A stretch of DNA of 64,000 bases from Bradyrhizobium agreste (GTDB lineage Bacteria > Pseudomonadota > Alphaproteobacteria > Rhizobiales > Xanthobacteraceae), in the NCBI RefSeq assembly GCF_016031625.1, contig NZ_JACCHP010000015.1, forward strand, positions 131,501 to 195,500, read 5' to 3'. Both the position numbers and the translations under genes were made by a program. Each line of letters begins with the position of its first letter. Within the stretch, counting starts at the first letter, position 1. Below the pieces are notes generated by a model. That model saw nothing but the letters and a program-made list of their open reading frames with translations, ran no database searches and was not told the DNA's origin. Below are positions 18,836 through 28,283 of the stretch, piece after piece.

Positions 18836-20188
18836 ATGAACCGCAGCGCCGCAGACATGACCGACGGCGAGGCCCGATCGTGGAGCCATCTCCTGCGCGA
18901 TCGCCTTGCAGGGCTCGATGCCGTGCAGGTGGCACGCTGCCTCGTCGCGGTCGGGGCGCTGCTGCTGGTTATGGTGACGCTCGACCCGTTCCCGGACCTG
19001 CGCAATCCCGACGTCACCGTCATCGTCGGCGGACGAATGGCGCTGAGCTATATCGCCTGGGGCCTGCTGGCTGCGGTCGCCATGCTGTGTGTCGCTGTCA
19101 CCGATGCGCCTGCGCTGAAGAGCCTGGTGACGCCGCTGCATCTCTGCCTCCTCGGCTGGCTGGCGATCAACATCGTCTTTTCCGAGAGCCGCGGCGTTTC
19201 GATGCAGCGATTCGTGCTCGCGGTCAGCGTGACGTCGCTCGCCATCGTGTTGCCGTTGCTGCCGCCAACGCAGCCCAGCTTCAATTCTTGCCTCGGTGCC
19301 GCCGCACTCGTGCTGCTCGCGCTCTGCTATCTCGGCGTCCTCCTCGCGCCGCAATATGCGATCCACACCGCGCTCGACGTCACCGAGCCGCAGCTCGCCG
19401 GCGACTGGCGCGGCAGCTTCGGCCACAAGAACATCGCCTCGGCCGTGATGACCATCCTGGTCTATGTCGGCATCTACCTGTCCGCCGTGGGCTCGTTCGT
19501 GATGGGGCCCGCGATCGCCGTGCTGGCCGGCACCTTTCTGATCTTCACCGGCGGCAAGACGTCGTCGGTGCTGTGCCTTGCGATCTACGCGCTCGCGTCA
19601 CTGGTCTATGTCACTCCAGGCCTGTGGCTGAAGCGCATCATCTGCTTCGTGCCGCTGGTTGCGATGAACCTGTTGACCGTCGGCAGTGTCGTCAGCCCGG
19701 CGCTGGCGGCGATGACGCGGCTGCTTCCGCTCGATCCCACCTTCACCGGACGCTCCGCGATCTGGGACTTCGCGCTCGCGGCCGTCGCCGAGAAGCCGAT
19801 CATCGGCCACGGCTATGCTGCGTTCTGGGACGACGTGAGTGCGCGGGCCACCGCCCAGGGCGCCGAATGGGCGACGTCGGCGGCGCACAGCCACAACAGC
19901 TACCTCGATCTCGCGGTCACGATCGGTCTGCCGGGGCTGCTGCTCGTGGTCCTCGTCTTCGTGCTCGCCCCGCTCGGCAATTTCCAGACGGCGCAGGCTC
20001 ACAGCCGCAGTGGCGCACTGGCCAAGCTGTTCCTGACCGTGTGGCTGTTCGGCCTGTACTACGGGGCCACCGAGACCTTCCTGCTCGAACGACAGAATCC
20101 GATCTGGTTCATGTTCGCGCTGGCCGTCGCCGGCCTGCACTTCCTGGCGAGGTTCCAATGCGTCGAGCAGACCGAGCCCCGCGGATGA
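18836..20188 (+). CDS. O-antigen ligase/polymerase-family membrane protein
   Basis: The 450-residue protein has about ten to twelve hydrophobic segments and a large loop between late helices containing GRSAIWDFALAAVAEKPIIG followed by AAHSHNSYLDLAVTIGLPGL. These are the Wzy_C/WaaL signatures (Arg in GRS, His in HSHN). Such proteins polymerise repeat units or ligate polymer to a lipid or protein acceptor on the periplasmic face. It follows the glycosyltransferase with a 3-base gap and shares an ATGA start/stop overlap with the next gene. Polymerase versus ligase cannot be decided from sequence. Confidence 0.9.
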   Translation: MNRSAADMTDGEARSWSHLLRDRLAGLDAVQVARCLVAVGALLLVMVTLDPFPDLRNPDVTVIVGGRMALSYIAWGLLAAVAMLCVAVTDAPALKSLVTPLHLCLLGWLAINIVFSESRGVSMQRFVLAVSVTSLAIVLPLLPPTQPSFNSCLGAAALVLLALCYLGVLLAPQYAIHTALDVTEPQLAGDWRGSFGHKNIASAVMTILVYVGIYLSAVGSFVMGPAIAVLAGTFLIFTGGKTSSVLCLAIYALASLVYVTPGLWLKRIICFVPLVAMNLLTVGSVVSPALAAMTRLLPLDPTFTGRSAIWDFALAAVAEKPIIGHGYAAFWDDVSARATAQGAEWATSAAHSHNSYLDLAVTIGLPGLLLVVLVFVLAPLGNFQTAQAHSRSGALAKLFLTVWLFGLYYGATETFLLERQNPIWFMFALAVAGLHFLARFQCVEQTEPRG

Positions 20189-21330
20189 CCCTCCTCAGCT
20201 TTGAGCAGCCCCATGATATCGCGTCCAGCGCGTCGACCATCGCGGTCGATGTCCTGCGTGACTGGCGGCACGCGGCCTTGCGCCTGAGCGCCGGGCGCCG
20301 CACCGCTTTCCAGCATGCTGACTGGCTCGGCGCCTGGTACGGCGCGTTTGTCGACGTCGCTCCGCTGATCGCCGTGATCTCCGATGCTGCCACCGGCAAG
20401 GACATCGCGGTCGTGCCGATGATCCACCATGTCAGGCGCGGCATCCGCATCGTCGAGTTCCCGGACCTCGGCGTCTCCGACAACAACGCACCGATCCTGG
20501 CGCGCGATGCCGCGTTGGATGCGGGGGCGACGGACGCGATCAACAAGGCGCTGATCGGCGCGTTGCGCGCGCTGCCCGATCGTCTCGATCTGCTCCGCCT
20601 GAAGAAGATGCCGGCCGAGGTCGGCGGCAAGCCGAACCCGCTGGTAGCGCTCGGCCGGATCGGATCCTCTTCGCTCAACGGCAATCTCGTGTTGATGGGC
20701 GATGACTATGACGACTATCAAGCCGCGATCAAGCGCCTGCAGATGCCGCGCGGCTGGCGGGTGTTCAGCCGTCATGCCGGTGCGCGGTTCGAGATCGCCG
20801 CCGATGTCGCGCGTGCGCACGAACTGCTCGACGTGATGGATCTCCAGCAGCAGGCACGCATGCAAAAGCTCGGCTCGCGGTTCGTTCTCAACGATGCGAC
20901 CCATGCGCGATTCTATCGCGAGGTCGTCCGCCGGGGCCTCGCCGAAGGTCATGTCATGGTCTCGGCGCTGGTGTGCGACGAAGGCGTTGTCGCTACCGCG
21001 TTCGGCGTCAGGCATGGCGCGACCTATATCCTGCTGCGCATCAGCCATGCCGGCGATCAATGGTCGAGCTGCTCGCCGGGTCTGCTCATCATCGAGCGCA
21101 CCATGGCCGCGCTACATGCACTCGGCGTGCGCCGTTTCGACCTCAGCATCGGCAATCAAGCCTACAAGCGCCGTTTCGGCGCCGCGAGGGCGACGCTGAC
21201 CGACGTCAGCGTCGCGCTGTCCTGGCGCGGTCTGCCCTTCGCCTGGCGCGATCACGCAGCTCAGGGCCTGCGGCGCTGTCCAAAGCTCGCCGCCCTCGCG
21301 GCGCGGGCGATGGGCAAGGGCGCGCGCTAA
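20185..21330 (+). CDS. GNAT / BioF2-like (CelD/BcsL-type) acyltransferase
   Basis: A 381-residue protein whose second half matches the BioF2-like acetyltransferase domain: FYREVVRRGLAEGHVMVSAL, VVATAFGVRHGATYILLRIS, SPGLLIIERTMAAL, and FDLSIGNQAYKRRFGA. The start ATG overlaps the stop of the ligase-like gene (ATGA at 20185-20188), so translation is probably coupled. In exopolysaccharide loci such proteins are thought to acylate the polymer or its precursors; the acyl group here is unknown. It closes the rightward arm of the cluster. Confidence 0.85.
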   Translation: MTLLSFEQPHDIASSASTIAVDVLRDWRHAALRLSAGRRTAFQHADWLGAWYGAFVDVAPLIAVISDAATGKDIAVVPMIHHVRRGIRIVEFPDLGVSDNNAPILARDAALDAGATDAINKALIGALRALPDRLDLLRLKKMPAEVGGKPNPLVALGRIGSSSLNGNLVLMGDDYDDYQAAIKRLQMPRGWRVFSRHAGARFEIAADVARAHELLDVMDLQQQARMQKLGSRFVLNDATHARFYREVVRRGLAEGHVMVSALVCDEGVVATAFGVRHGATYILLRISHAGDQWSSCSPGLLIIERTMAALHALGVRRFDLSIGNQAYKRRFGAARATLTDVSVALSWRGLPFAWRDHAAQGLRRCPKLAALAARAMGKGAR

Positions 21331-21402
21331 CGGGCGCCGGATTGCAAGGTCACTCGAACATCGCAATCGATGTGCTATCGTCGCCTCCATAGCGGAGGGG
21401 AC

Positions 21403-22287
21403 ATGGAAGACCGTTCGGCAAAATATCGTGCATTCTATGCGCAGTTGATTTGCGCGGCGGCGAAGGCTGCGGATCCTCGCCTCGAGCAGGCCTTTCGGAC
21501 CGTCAGGCGCGAGCCTTTCGTCGGGCCCGGGCCATGGTCGATCTCCTTTGGCGGCCACCCCTATGTCGTGACGCCCGACGATGATCCTGCCTTCATCTAC
21601 CAGAACATGCTGTTGGCGCTCGACAGCGCGCGCGGTCTCAACATCGGCATGCCCGGCGCGCACGCTTTTTGGCTCAGCGGCTGCGCCGTGAAGGAAGGCG
21701 AGACCGTGATCCAGATCGGCGCCGGCAGCGGCTATTACACTGCGATTCTCGCGCATCTCGTCGGTCCCGGCGGTCGCGTTCACGCCTATGAGATCGACGA
21801 GCGTCTGGCGGGACTTGCGCGCGACAATCTGAAGGACATCGCCCACGTGGACGTGCGCGGACGCTCGGGCATCGCGGCGGATTTGCCGGCGGCCGACGTG
21901 ATCTATGTCTGTGCGGGCGCGGCGCAGCCGGCGGCGGCATGGCTCGATGCGCTGCGGCCGGGCGGGCGGCTGGTGTTTCCGCTCGCGCCCGAAGGCATGC
22001 TCGGCGGCATGTTGATGATCACCCGGCCGGATGAGGGTGCGATCTGGCCGGCGAAATTCCTCAGCCGCGCCCAATTCATCGGCTGCGCGGGATTGCAGGA
22101 TGCCGAGGCCGGCCGGCGATTGGGCGAGGCGTTCGCGAAAGGTTGGGAAGGGGTGCAGTCGCTGCGGAGAGAGGGCGCCCCCGACGAGACATGCTGGTTT
22201 GCCGGTGAGGGCTGGTGGCTTTCGACGGCGCCCGCACCTGTGCCGACGGAGCCGGTTCGGCCTCACGCGGACGTCACGCTGACTTAA
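21403..22287 (+). CDS. Protein-L-isoaspartate O-methyltransferase family protein
   Basis: A 294-residue SAM-dependent methyltransferase with the PCMT-type motif I GETVIQIGAGSGYYTAILA, then VHAYEIDERLAGLARDNL and VIYVCAGAAQP. GGAGGGG sits 4 bases before ATG 21403. It is longer than classical PCMT (about 210) because of an extra N-terminal segment and a C-terminal extension, so it belongs to the wider PCMT-like family; repair of isoaspartyl residues is plausible but unproven. Convergent with wrbA, with a shared terminator-like hairpin between. Confidence 0.85.
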   Translation: MEDRSAKYRAFYAQLICAAAKAADPRLEQAFRTVRREPFVGPGPWSISFGGHPYVVTPDDDPAFIYQNMLLALDSARGLNIGMPGAHAFWLSGCAVKEGETVIQIGAGSGYYTAILAHLVGPGGRVHAYEIDERLAGLARDNLKDIAHVDVRGRSGIAADLPAADVIYVCAGAAQPAAAWLDALRPGGRLVFPLAPEGMLGGMLMITRPDEGAIWPAKFLSRAQFIGCAGLQDAEAGRRLGEAFAKGWEGVQSLRREGAPDETCWFAGEGWWLSTAPAPVPTEPVRPHADVTLT

Positions 22288-22318
22288 CCGTGATCGTATC
22301 CCAATTCCGGATTGGGGA

Positions 22319-22342
22319 CGGCATTCCCGACTGGGAATGCCG
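22319..22342. terminator. Bidirectional terminator-like hairpin
   Basis: A perfect 10-bp stem (CGGCATTCCC / GGGAATGCCG) with a 4-base loop lies between the convergent PCMT-like gene and wrbA. There is no strong T tract on either side, so it may stop transcription weakly in both directions or protect 3' ends. Confidence 0.5.
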
Positions 22343-22353
22343 CCCGGGTCGCA

Positions 22354-22953
22354 TCAGCCATGCAGCTTCTTGGCGGTCTCCGCGATCTGGCGGCCCTGAT
22401 AGCGCGCGCCGGCGAGCTCGTTGGCGCTGGGCTGGCGGCTGCCGTCGCCGCCGGTGATCGTGGTGGCGCCATAGGGCGCACCGCCTGTGACCTCGTCGAG
22501 CTTCATCTGGCCGGCAAAGCCGTAGTTCATGCCGACCACGACCATGCCAAAATGCAGCAAGTTGGTGATGATCGAGAACAGTGTGGTCTCCTGGCCGCCG
22601 TGCTGGGTCGCGGTGGCAGTGAAGGCGCCGCCGACCTTGCCGTGCAGCGCGCCCTTGGCCCAGAGCCCGCCGGCCTGGTCAAGGAAGTTCGCCATCTGCG
22701 AGGCCATGCGGCCGAAGCGGGTGCCGGTGCCGACGATGATCGCATCGTAATTGGCGAGCTCCTCGACCTTGGCGACCGGCGCGGCCTGGTCGAGCTTGTA
22801 ATGGGAGGCTTTCGCGATCTCGGCCGGCACCAGCTCGGGCACGCGCTTGATGTCGACGGTCGCGCCGGCCTCGCGCGCGCCTTCGGCGACGGCATTGGCC
22901 ATCGCCTCGATGTGGCCATAGGCGGAATAATAGAGGACGAGAACTTTGGTCAT
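22354..22953 (-). CDS. wrbA: NAD(P)H:quinone oxidoreductase, type IV
   Basis: A 199-residue flavodoxin-fold protein matching WrbA, which reduces quinones by two electrons using FMN and limits oxidative stress. Visible: the phosphate-binding start KVLVLYYSAYGHIEAMA, the AIIVGTGTRFGRMASQM loop, and the family motif AFTATATQHGGQETTLFSII. ATG 22953 is preceded by GGAGA at proper spacing. It is followed by a palindromic repeat at its 5' side and stands as a single gene. Confidence 0.95.
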   Translation of the reverse strand: MTKVLVLYYSAYGHIEAMANAVAEGAREAGATVDIKRVPELVPAEIAKASHYKLDQAAPVAKVEELANYDAIIVGTGTRFGRMASQMANFLDQAGGLWAKGALHGKVGGAFTATATQHGGQETTLFSIITNLLHFGMVVVGMNYGFAGQMKLDEVTGGAPYGATTITGGDGSRQPSANELAGARYQGRQIAETAKKLHG

Positions 22954-22995
22954 GGTGGTCTCCGTGGGGTGATGAGGTGAGCCGTTCTGTTCGGT

Positions 22996-23086
22996 GTCGT
23001 TGCCGGGCTTGACCCGGCAACCCATCGCTCTTCGAAAAGCTCTTTGCTAAGGGGATGGATGCCCGGGTCAGCCCCGGGCATGACGA
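22996..23086. repeat. Nested palindromic intergenic repeat, copy A
   Basis: Two smaller palindromes (TGCCGGGCTTGACCCGGCA and GCCCGGGTCAGCCCCGGGC) are themselves arranged as arms of a larger inverted repeat (CCCATC ... GATGGATG). The same unit recurs at 56081-56170. It lies between pirin and wrbA, both leftward, so it would be transcribed into a stable fold. Confidence 0.75.
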
Positions 23087-23102
23087 GCTTGTGGTTGGCG
23101 CG

Positions 23103-23801
23103 TCACGCCGCGTCGACGAGCACGAGCTCGGAATCTTCGATCGCCGTGATCTTCAGCCTGGCTTCGTCGTGGATTGCGGCGCCGTCGCGGGCATTGACGC
23201 GGACGCCGTTGATCTCGACGGCGCCTGCCGCCGGCACCAGGTAGAGATGCCGCGACGTCTGCGGCTCATACTCCGCGCTCTCGCCCGCCTTCAGCGTGGT
23301 GGCGAGCACCCGGGCATCGGCGCGGATCGGCAGTGCGTCCGCATCGCCCGCAAAGCCGCTGGCGATGGTGACGAGTCTGCCGGAGCGGTCCGCCTTCGGG
23401 AACGGCTTCGAGCCCCAGGTCGGCTGTCCGCCTCGCGCCGTCGGCTCGATCCAGATCTGGAAGATCCGCGTCCTGGTCGGCTCGAGATTGTACTCGGAAT
23501 GGCGGATGCCGCTGCCGGCGCTCATCACCTGCACGTCGCCCGCTTCAGTGCGACCCTCGTTGCCGAGGCTATCTTGATGGGTGATCGCGCCCTCGCGCAC
23601 ATAGGTGATGATTTCCATGTTGGCGTGGGGATGGGCGGGAAAGCCGGTGTTCGGCGCGATCTCGTCGTCATTCCACACCCGCAAGGCGCCGTGGCCCATG
23701 TTGTTCGGGTCGTAATGGCCAGCGAAGGAGAAATGATGCTTGGCCTTGAGCCAGCCGTGATCGGCGCCGCCGAGCTTCGCGAAAGGTCTGAGTTCGATCA
23801 T
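23103..23801 (-). CDS. Pirin family protein
   Basis: A 232-residue bicupin. The metal-binding signature is complete: FPAHPHANMEIITYVREG, HQDSLGNEGRTEAGDVQVMS, then AGSGIRHSEYN (two His in HPH, His in RHSE, and the Glu). Bacterial pirins include quercetinase-like dioxygenases and redox sensors; which applies here is unknown. Divergent from a LysR gene across 115 bp, the common pirin/LysR arrangement, so that regulator is its probable controller. Confidence 0.93.
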   Translation of the reverse strand: MIELRPFAKLGGADHGWLKAKHHFSFAGHYDPNNMGHGALRVWNDDEIAPNTGFPAHPHANMEIITYVREGAITHQDSLGNEGRTEAGDVQVMSAGSGIRHSEYNLEPTRTRIFQIWIEPTARGGQPTWGSKPFPKADRSGRLVTIASGFAGDADALPIRADARVLATTLKAGESAEYEPQTSRHLYLVPAAGAVEINGVRVNARDGAAIHDEARLKITAIEDSELVLVDAA

Positions 23802-23916
23802 CTGTGCAATTCCTTGATGTCGGATTGACCTCTTGGATAAGCATTCGCCTGTGGTATAGAAATAGAAACTGTTGAAACGCATTGTTTCCCTAAATGCCCC
23901 GCAAGGACCGGCTGCC

Positions 23917-24852
23917 ATGGCAAAACTCCCAGACTTCGAAGCGCTCGCGATCTTCGCCAAAGTCGTGGAGCTGCGATCATTTGCGGGCGCTGCGAGCGAG
24001 CTTGGGATGTCCAAGGCCACGGTGTCCAAGGCGGTCACGCGATTGGAGGAGCGGCTCGGCGCGCGGCTGTTCAACCGCACCTCGCGCCGGCTCGCGCTGA
24101 CCGATGCAGGCCACAAGCTGGCCGAGCGCGCGACGCGCCTTTTGGCCGACGGCGAGGCCGCCGAGAACGAGGCGCTGGCGCAGTCGGTGGCGCCGCGCGG
24201 CCTGGTGCGGCTCGCCGTCCCCATGTCATTCGGCATCAAGGCGGTGGCACCGCTGCTGCCGGAATTTTTCGAGACCTATCCGGAGGTCTCCGTCGACCTG
24301 CACTTGAGCGATGCGACCGTGGATCTGATCGGCGAAGGTTTTGACATGGCGATACGGATCGCGCGGCTGCCGGACTCATCGCTGATCGCGCGGCGGCTCT
24401 TCACCATGCCGCGCTACACGGTCGCCGCGCCCTCCTATCTCAAGAAATACGGCCGGCCGACGCACCCGATGCATCTCGCCGCGCACAAATGCTTCAGCTA
24501 CGCCTATCTCTCCACACACAATGCCTGGCACTACACCAATTCGGCCGGCGAGCAGGCCAGCGTGCGCCCGGGCGGCCAGCTTCGCGTCAACAACGGCGAA
24601 GCCGTGATGCCGGCGCTGATCGCGGGCCTCGGCATCGCCGAGCTGCCGGAATTCATCGTCGGTGAGGCGATCTCGTCGGGCGAGGTCGAAGTCATCCTGA
24701 AGGACTGGAAGCAGGCCGAAGGCGCCGTGCACCTCGTGACCCCACCCGGCGGCCCCCGCCCCGCGCGCGTCGAAGCGCTCGGCGATTTCCTGGCAGCGAA
24801 GCTGCCGGGCACGTGCAAGCGGCGGCCGCGTGGGAAAGTGAAGGGGGCGTAG
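23917..24852 (+). CDS. LysR-family transcriptional regulator, divergent from pirin gene
   Basis: A 311-residue LysR regulator. The helix-turn-helix spans about residues 1-60 (FAGAASELGMSKATVSKAVT, LEERLGARLFNRTSRR), followed by the substrate-binding-like domain (VDLIGEGFDMAIRIARLPDS). ATG 23917 is selected because AAGGA lies 10 bases upstream; reading from 23872 adds 15 weak residues. It belongs to the same broad LysR subgroup as the partial regulator at the left edge. It likely acts on the pirin gene across the shared intergenic region. Confidence 0.93.
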   Translation: MAKLPDFEALAIFAKVVELRSFAGAASELGMSKATVSKAVTRLEERLGARLFNRTSRRLALTDAGHKLAERATRLLADGEAAENEALAQSVAPRGLVRLAVPMSFGIKAVAPLLPEFFETYPEVSVDLHLSDATVDLIGEGFDMAIRIARLPDSSLIARRLFTMPRYTVAAPSYLKKYGRPTHPMHLAAHKCFSYAYLSTHNAWHYTNSAGEQASVRPGGQLRVNNGEAVMPALIAGLGIAELPEFIVGEAISSGEVEVILKDWKQAEGAVHLVTPPGGPRPARVEALGDFLAAKLPGTCKRRPRGKVKGA

Positions 24853-24881
24853 ATCAAGCAGTCCCGAAGTGACGTCCTCGG

Positions 24882-25139
24882 CTACGACACCTTCACGCCA
24901 TGGACTGCGACGATGCGCAGGCTCGGCTTCAGCCTCCCGTCCAATTGCGCCTTCAATTCGTGAACGCGTGGGTCGCTCGACCGCGCCGCACACACCCCAT
25001 ATTGATGGACGGACCGCGCCAGCGCGCGCCGCGCTTCCGGCGTTCGCGTCAATTCAGGCGTCGAAAGCCGCAGCACGATCGCTGCGAGATTCACCAGCAT
25101 CTCGTCCAAGGCGACGTCGATGGTTCCAAGATTGCGCAT
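24882..25139 (-). CDS. Hypothetical protein, 85 residues
   Basis: A small soluble protein without a recognised domain. The N-terminal part is helical and hydrophobic (EMLVNLAAIVLRL), the C-terminal part basic. A good ribosome-binding site (AGGGAG) lies 6 bases before ATG 25139, and codon use resembles its neighbours, which supports it as real. It converges with the LysR gene with a 29-bp gap. Confidence 0.55.
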   Translation of the reverse strand: MRNLGTIDVALDEMLVNLAAIVLRLSTPELTRTPEARRALARSVHQYGVCAARSSDPRVHELKAQLDGRLKPSLRIVAVHGVKVS

Positions 25140-25260
25140 CGCTCACTCCCTGAAGGCCAACGGCGGCTGTAGGCCGGCGTTCCTGGCCATCCGAGACATG
25201 GCTAACGCCAGGTAAACGCCTTGTTCTTGGGCGTCGCCACGTTAGGTTGGCCGGCGAAAC

Positions 25261-25380
25261 AAGAAAGTCGGGGGAGGGACCTCGTCGCCTATCAGGACGC
25301 GCCCGGCCTTCGCGCAGTTCATCGCCGCGGATAGCGCACGTCTGATCGCGGCGGTGAAGAAGATCGGCAAGGTGGACTAG
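25261..25380 (+). pseudogene. C-terminal remnant resembling a tripartite-tricarboxylate (Bug-type) binding protein
   Basis: The last 25 codons before the TAG at 25378 read RPAFAQFIAADSARLIAAVK and KIGKVD. This resembles the conserved C-terminal helix of Bug-family receptors (pattern FAxFIxxDxARxxxVVKxxG). The frame is closed upstream by a stop at 25213 and has no start, so it is at most debris of a lost gene. The match is short. Confidence 0.3.
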
Positions 25381-25388
25381 GGCGAGGT

Positions 25389-27995
25389 TCAGAACTCGGT
25401 GCGGATCAGGCCGCGCAGCGTGTGCCGGTCATATCCCGGCGCGAACGCGCCCTCGTACGAGGCCTTGAACGATGTCGCGGCCGTCAGATCCCACCTCACC
25501 TCGGCGCCGGCGAGCGCGACCGTGCGTGCGCGTTCGACGCCGGTGATCGCGAACGGAATGCCGGGTGCGCCTTCCAGCGCCGCCGTCGTGGTCGCTGCGC
25601 TGCCGGTAAACTCATGACGCACGGCAATGGTCGCGCCGAATTGTGCCGAGTGGCCATTCGGCATCATGACGCGTTGGCTGCCACGCAGGCCAGCCGTGCC
25701 ATAGCCGAGGTCGAAGCTGCCGCCGCGCACCAGCTGATTCACGCCCGGCGCACCGGCCTCTGAAAGACTTCCCTGCCGTGTCGCGTACCAGTCAGCCTTG
25801 GCAAAGGGCTCGGCGACAAGACCCCATCCAGTCTGGAACGGCCGCGCGATGCCCAGCGAAGCGGCAAAGGTGTTTGCGCGCGAGGAGGCAGTTGCCGTCT
25901 CGCCGACGAACGCGATCGTGCGCGAGGAATCGAGCGCCGCAAAGGAATAGCTGATGGCCGATGCGAGATTGAAGCCACCGGCTTCGCCGCGCGCGTAAAA
26001 TCCGGCATGGCCCGTATTGGCCTCGATGCGGTCGGCGCGGGCGGCCATGCGCAGCTGGCCGGTCGAGGCGCCGACCGCAAGGCCTGCCGCAAAGCCCGGC
26101 AACTGCCACAGATCGACGCCGAGCGCGGCGCCGGCGACGGTCGTATTGGTTCCGAAGGCAATGTCGCTGGCCGCCACCTTGTCCCAATTGCCATAGCCGC
26201 CGAACCAGATGCTCTGCACCGGTGCGGTGCGGCGGCGGTTCAGCGCCTTGCCTATCGGATCCGTCGGTTCCGGCGCATAGGCAGACGCGGTCATCCGAAC
26301 GATCTCGCCGCGCGACTGCGTCCCGGCGTTCCACATGAAGCTCTGGAACATGTCGGCCTGATCCGCGACGAAGCGGCGTCCATCGGCGTGGATTTGACCG
26401 GCCAGGTCGTCGAGGCCGGCCTTGATGCCTGGCGTATTGAGCGCGGCGAGCGTGTTGATCGCAGTGGCCAGCGGTCCCGATGCGCCGCCGAGCTGCGCCT
26501 GATCGAGTGCGCCGGCCACCGCGCCCTGGTTCGGCGTCAACCCCGACAGCGTCCCGAAGCCGCCGATCTGTTGCAGCAGGAAATAGACATTGTTGGCATC
26601 GTAGCTGAGCTGCCCCGTGACCAGCGGACTGCCTGAGGTCGTGAGCGCTGCGAACGTGCCGCTGACGCCGCCGGTCGCGGTGAGGATCGTATATTGGGTG
26701 TTGGCGAGGAAGCCGGCGCCGAGCGGCACGATCTGCACCGTGCCGCCATTGAGAGTGGCAGTCCCCGTTGCCGCGATCTTGTCCGACTGGCCCGAGGGGT
26801 TGATCTCGACCTGAAAGGTCGAGCCGGCATTGAAGACAACGCTTCCGCTGACGTTGAGCGTCCCGATCGAATTGCCGGGGGCGACCATGCCGCCATTGTT
26901 GACGACGATGCCCCCGACCGTGCCGGTGCCGCCGAGATAGCCGCCGTTGACGGTGACCACCGACGGCAAGGCGCCGTTCACGATCAGGCCGCCGGCGTCG
27001 ACCGTGGTCGCGCCGTTGAAGGCCGTGGTGCCGGTCAGTGTCCAGACCGAGGAACCGGTCTTCGCGAGCTGTTCAAACTCCTGATATCGCTGAGCGGCGC
27101 CGAGAGTGCCGAGGTCGAACGTTGCGTTGGCGTTGCCGCCGAATCTTAGCGTGTCAGTACCGGTGCCTGCGAATACAAACCCGGTGATCGTCGAGCCCGC
27201 TTCGAGGGTGAGCACGTCATCGCCATCGAACAGGTTGATTCCGCCGGAGATGGTTCCGGAATTGACGACCGTGTCGATGCCGGAGGAGCCGGAAATGCCC
27301 AAATTGAAGCCGCCGAAGATCGTGCCTGCATTGATGAGCGTGTTGCCCCCGGCAATGAATTGCACTCCGGTATGGGCGGCGGTGATCGATCCGCCCTGAT
27401 AGACGGTGACGACGTTCCCGGCTGACGTTCCACTTATTCGGAGACCTGTTGTGTTTGCTCCGATACCGGCTGCCGATCCCCGAACGTTGACGATATTGCC
27501 GTTCGAATTGTCGATGACGATCCCCGCTTCGGCGTTGCCCGTGCCCCCCGCCACCGCGCCCGCTGCGACCGTGACGCTGTTGTTGTTCGAGCCGTTGGAT
27601 AGCAGCACTGCGCCGCTATAGGTAGAGGTCGCGGATTGATCATTGAAGGTTACAGTCGAATTGGACGTGCCGTCGTAGACGATCGCGGGAATTCCGGCGG
27701 CGGGCGTGAGCGACGTCGCCGTGCCGTCACCGATTTTGACCGTGACGTTGCTGCCGCCAGTGGCGTTGATGTGGTCGGTGTTGCCGAGGCCGGTGCAGGT
27801 CGCCACATCGCCCGAATTGAGGGCGCCGATCGTGCCGGTGCCGGCCACCGTGCAGGCGGCCAGCGAGGGCTCGGGCGCAAGCGAGAGCAGCCCTCCGAGC
27901 ATGATCGGCGCCAGCGCCGTCGTGACGAGCAGCCTCTTGCGCAGGACGGTCGCCGTGACGGCATCATGCGCGCGGGTCTGTATTCCAATCGGCAT
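25389..27995 (-). CDS. Autotransporter outer-membrane beta-barrel protein (type Va secretion)
   Basis: An 868-residue protein with an N-terminal signal (basic start, hydrophobic core LLVTTALAPIMLGGLLSLAP, cleavage near SLAA). The passenger, to about residue 590, is rich in Gly, Thr, Asn and short repeats such as AGTIFGGFN and SGTISGGIN, a pattern of right-handed beta-helix, with the pertactin-like core GGYLGGTGTVGGIVVNNGG then APGNSIGTLNVSGS. The C-terminal 270 residues form the 12-strand barrel and end in Phe, as outer-membrane proteins do. No protease or lipase motif was found. Divergent from an AraC regulator across about 290 bp. Adhesion or biofilm roles are plausible only by family. Confidence 0.93.
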   Translation of the reverse strand: MPIGIQTRAHDAVTATVLRKRLLVTTALAPIMLGGLLSLAPEPSLAACTVAGTGTIGALNSGDVATCTGLGNTDHINATGGSNVTVKIGDGTATSLTPAAGIPAIVYDGTSNSTVTFNDQSATSTYSGAVLLSNGSNNNSVTVAAGAVAGGTGNAEAGIVIDNSNGNIVNVRGSAAGIGANTTGLRISGTSAGNVVTVYQGGSITAAHTGVQFIAGGNTLINAGTIFGGFNLGISGSSGIDTVVNSGTISGGINLFDGDDVLTLEAGSTITGFVFAGTGTDTLRFGGNANATFDLGTLGAAQRYQEFEQLAKTGSSVWTLTGTTAFNGATTVDAGGLIVNGALPSVVTVNGGYLGGTGTVGGIVVNNGGMVAPGNSIGTLNVSGSVVFNAGSTFQVEINPSGQSDKIAATGTATLNGGTVQIVPLGAGFLANTQYTILTATGGVSGTFAALTTSGSPLVTGQLSYDANNVYFLLQQIGGFGTLSGLTPNQGAVAGALDQAQLGGASGPLATAINTLAALNTPGIKAGLDDLAGQIHADGRRFVADQADMFQSFMWNAGTQSRGEIVRMTASAYAPEPTDPIGKALNRRRTAPVQSIWFGGYGNWDKVAASDIAFGTNTTVAGAALGVDLWQLPGFAAGLAVGASTGQLRMAARADRIEANTGHAGFYARGEAGGFNLASAISYSFAALDSSRTIAFVGETATASSRANTFAASLGIARPFQTGWGLVAEPFAKADWYATRQGSLSEAGAPGVNQLVRGGSFDLGYGTAGLRGSQRVMMPNGHSAQFGATIAVRHEFTGSAATTTAALEGAPGIPFAITGVERARTVALAGAEVRWDLTAATSFKASYEGAFAPGYDRHTLRGLIRTEF

Positions 27996-28283
27996 CGACG
28001 ATAATTCCCATGTGGCAGTCTCTGAACTGCTAGCGGGAACGTCGGGCCGCTTCTTGGACCGGTGCGAAGAGCATTATGGACGAAAGCGCAACGCGGCCGA
28101 TTTGCGACGGCATGTTGCGGCGAGGCCACGCACCGCTGGGCCGACGGCGCCACGCATTGACGCCTCGATTGGACGAACGCGCAATCGGAGATGGTCTGAG
28201 GCGCAACACTGTCGGGAGGGCTTTGCGCGCATTCGCCGACGCGATATTGGTATTCCGCTGAACGAGACTGGAGGCGCGTGCCG

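Noticed and set aside
17648..19426. Leftward 592-codon open frame across the glycosyltransferase and ligase genes
   Set aside because: Spans two well-supported genes in antisense and lacks motifs.
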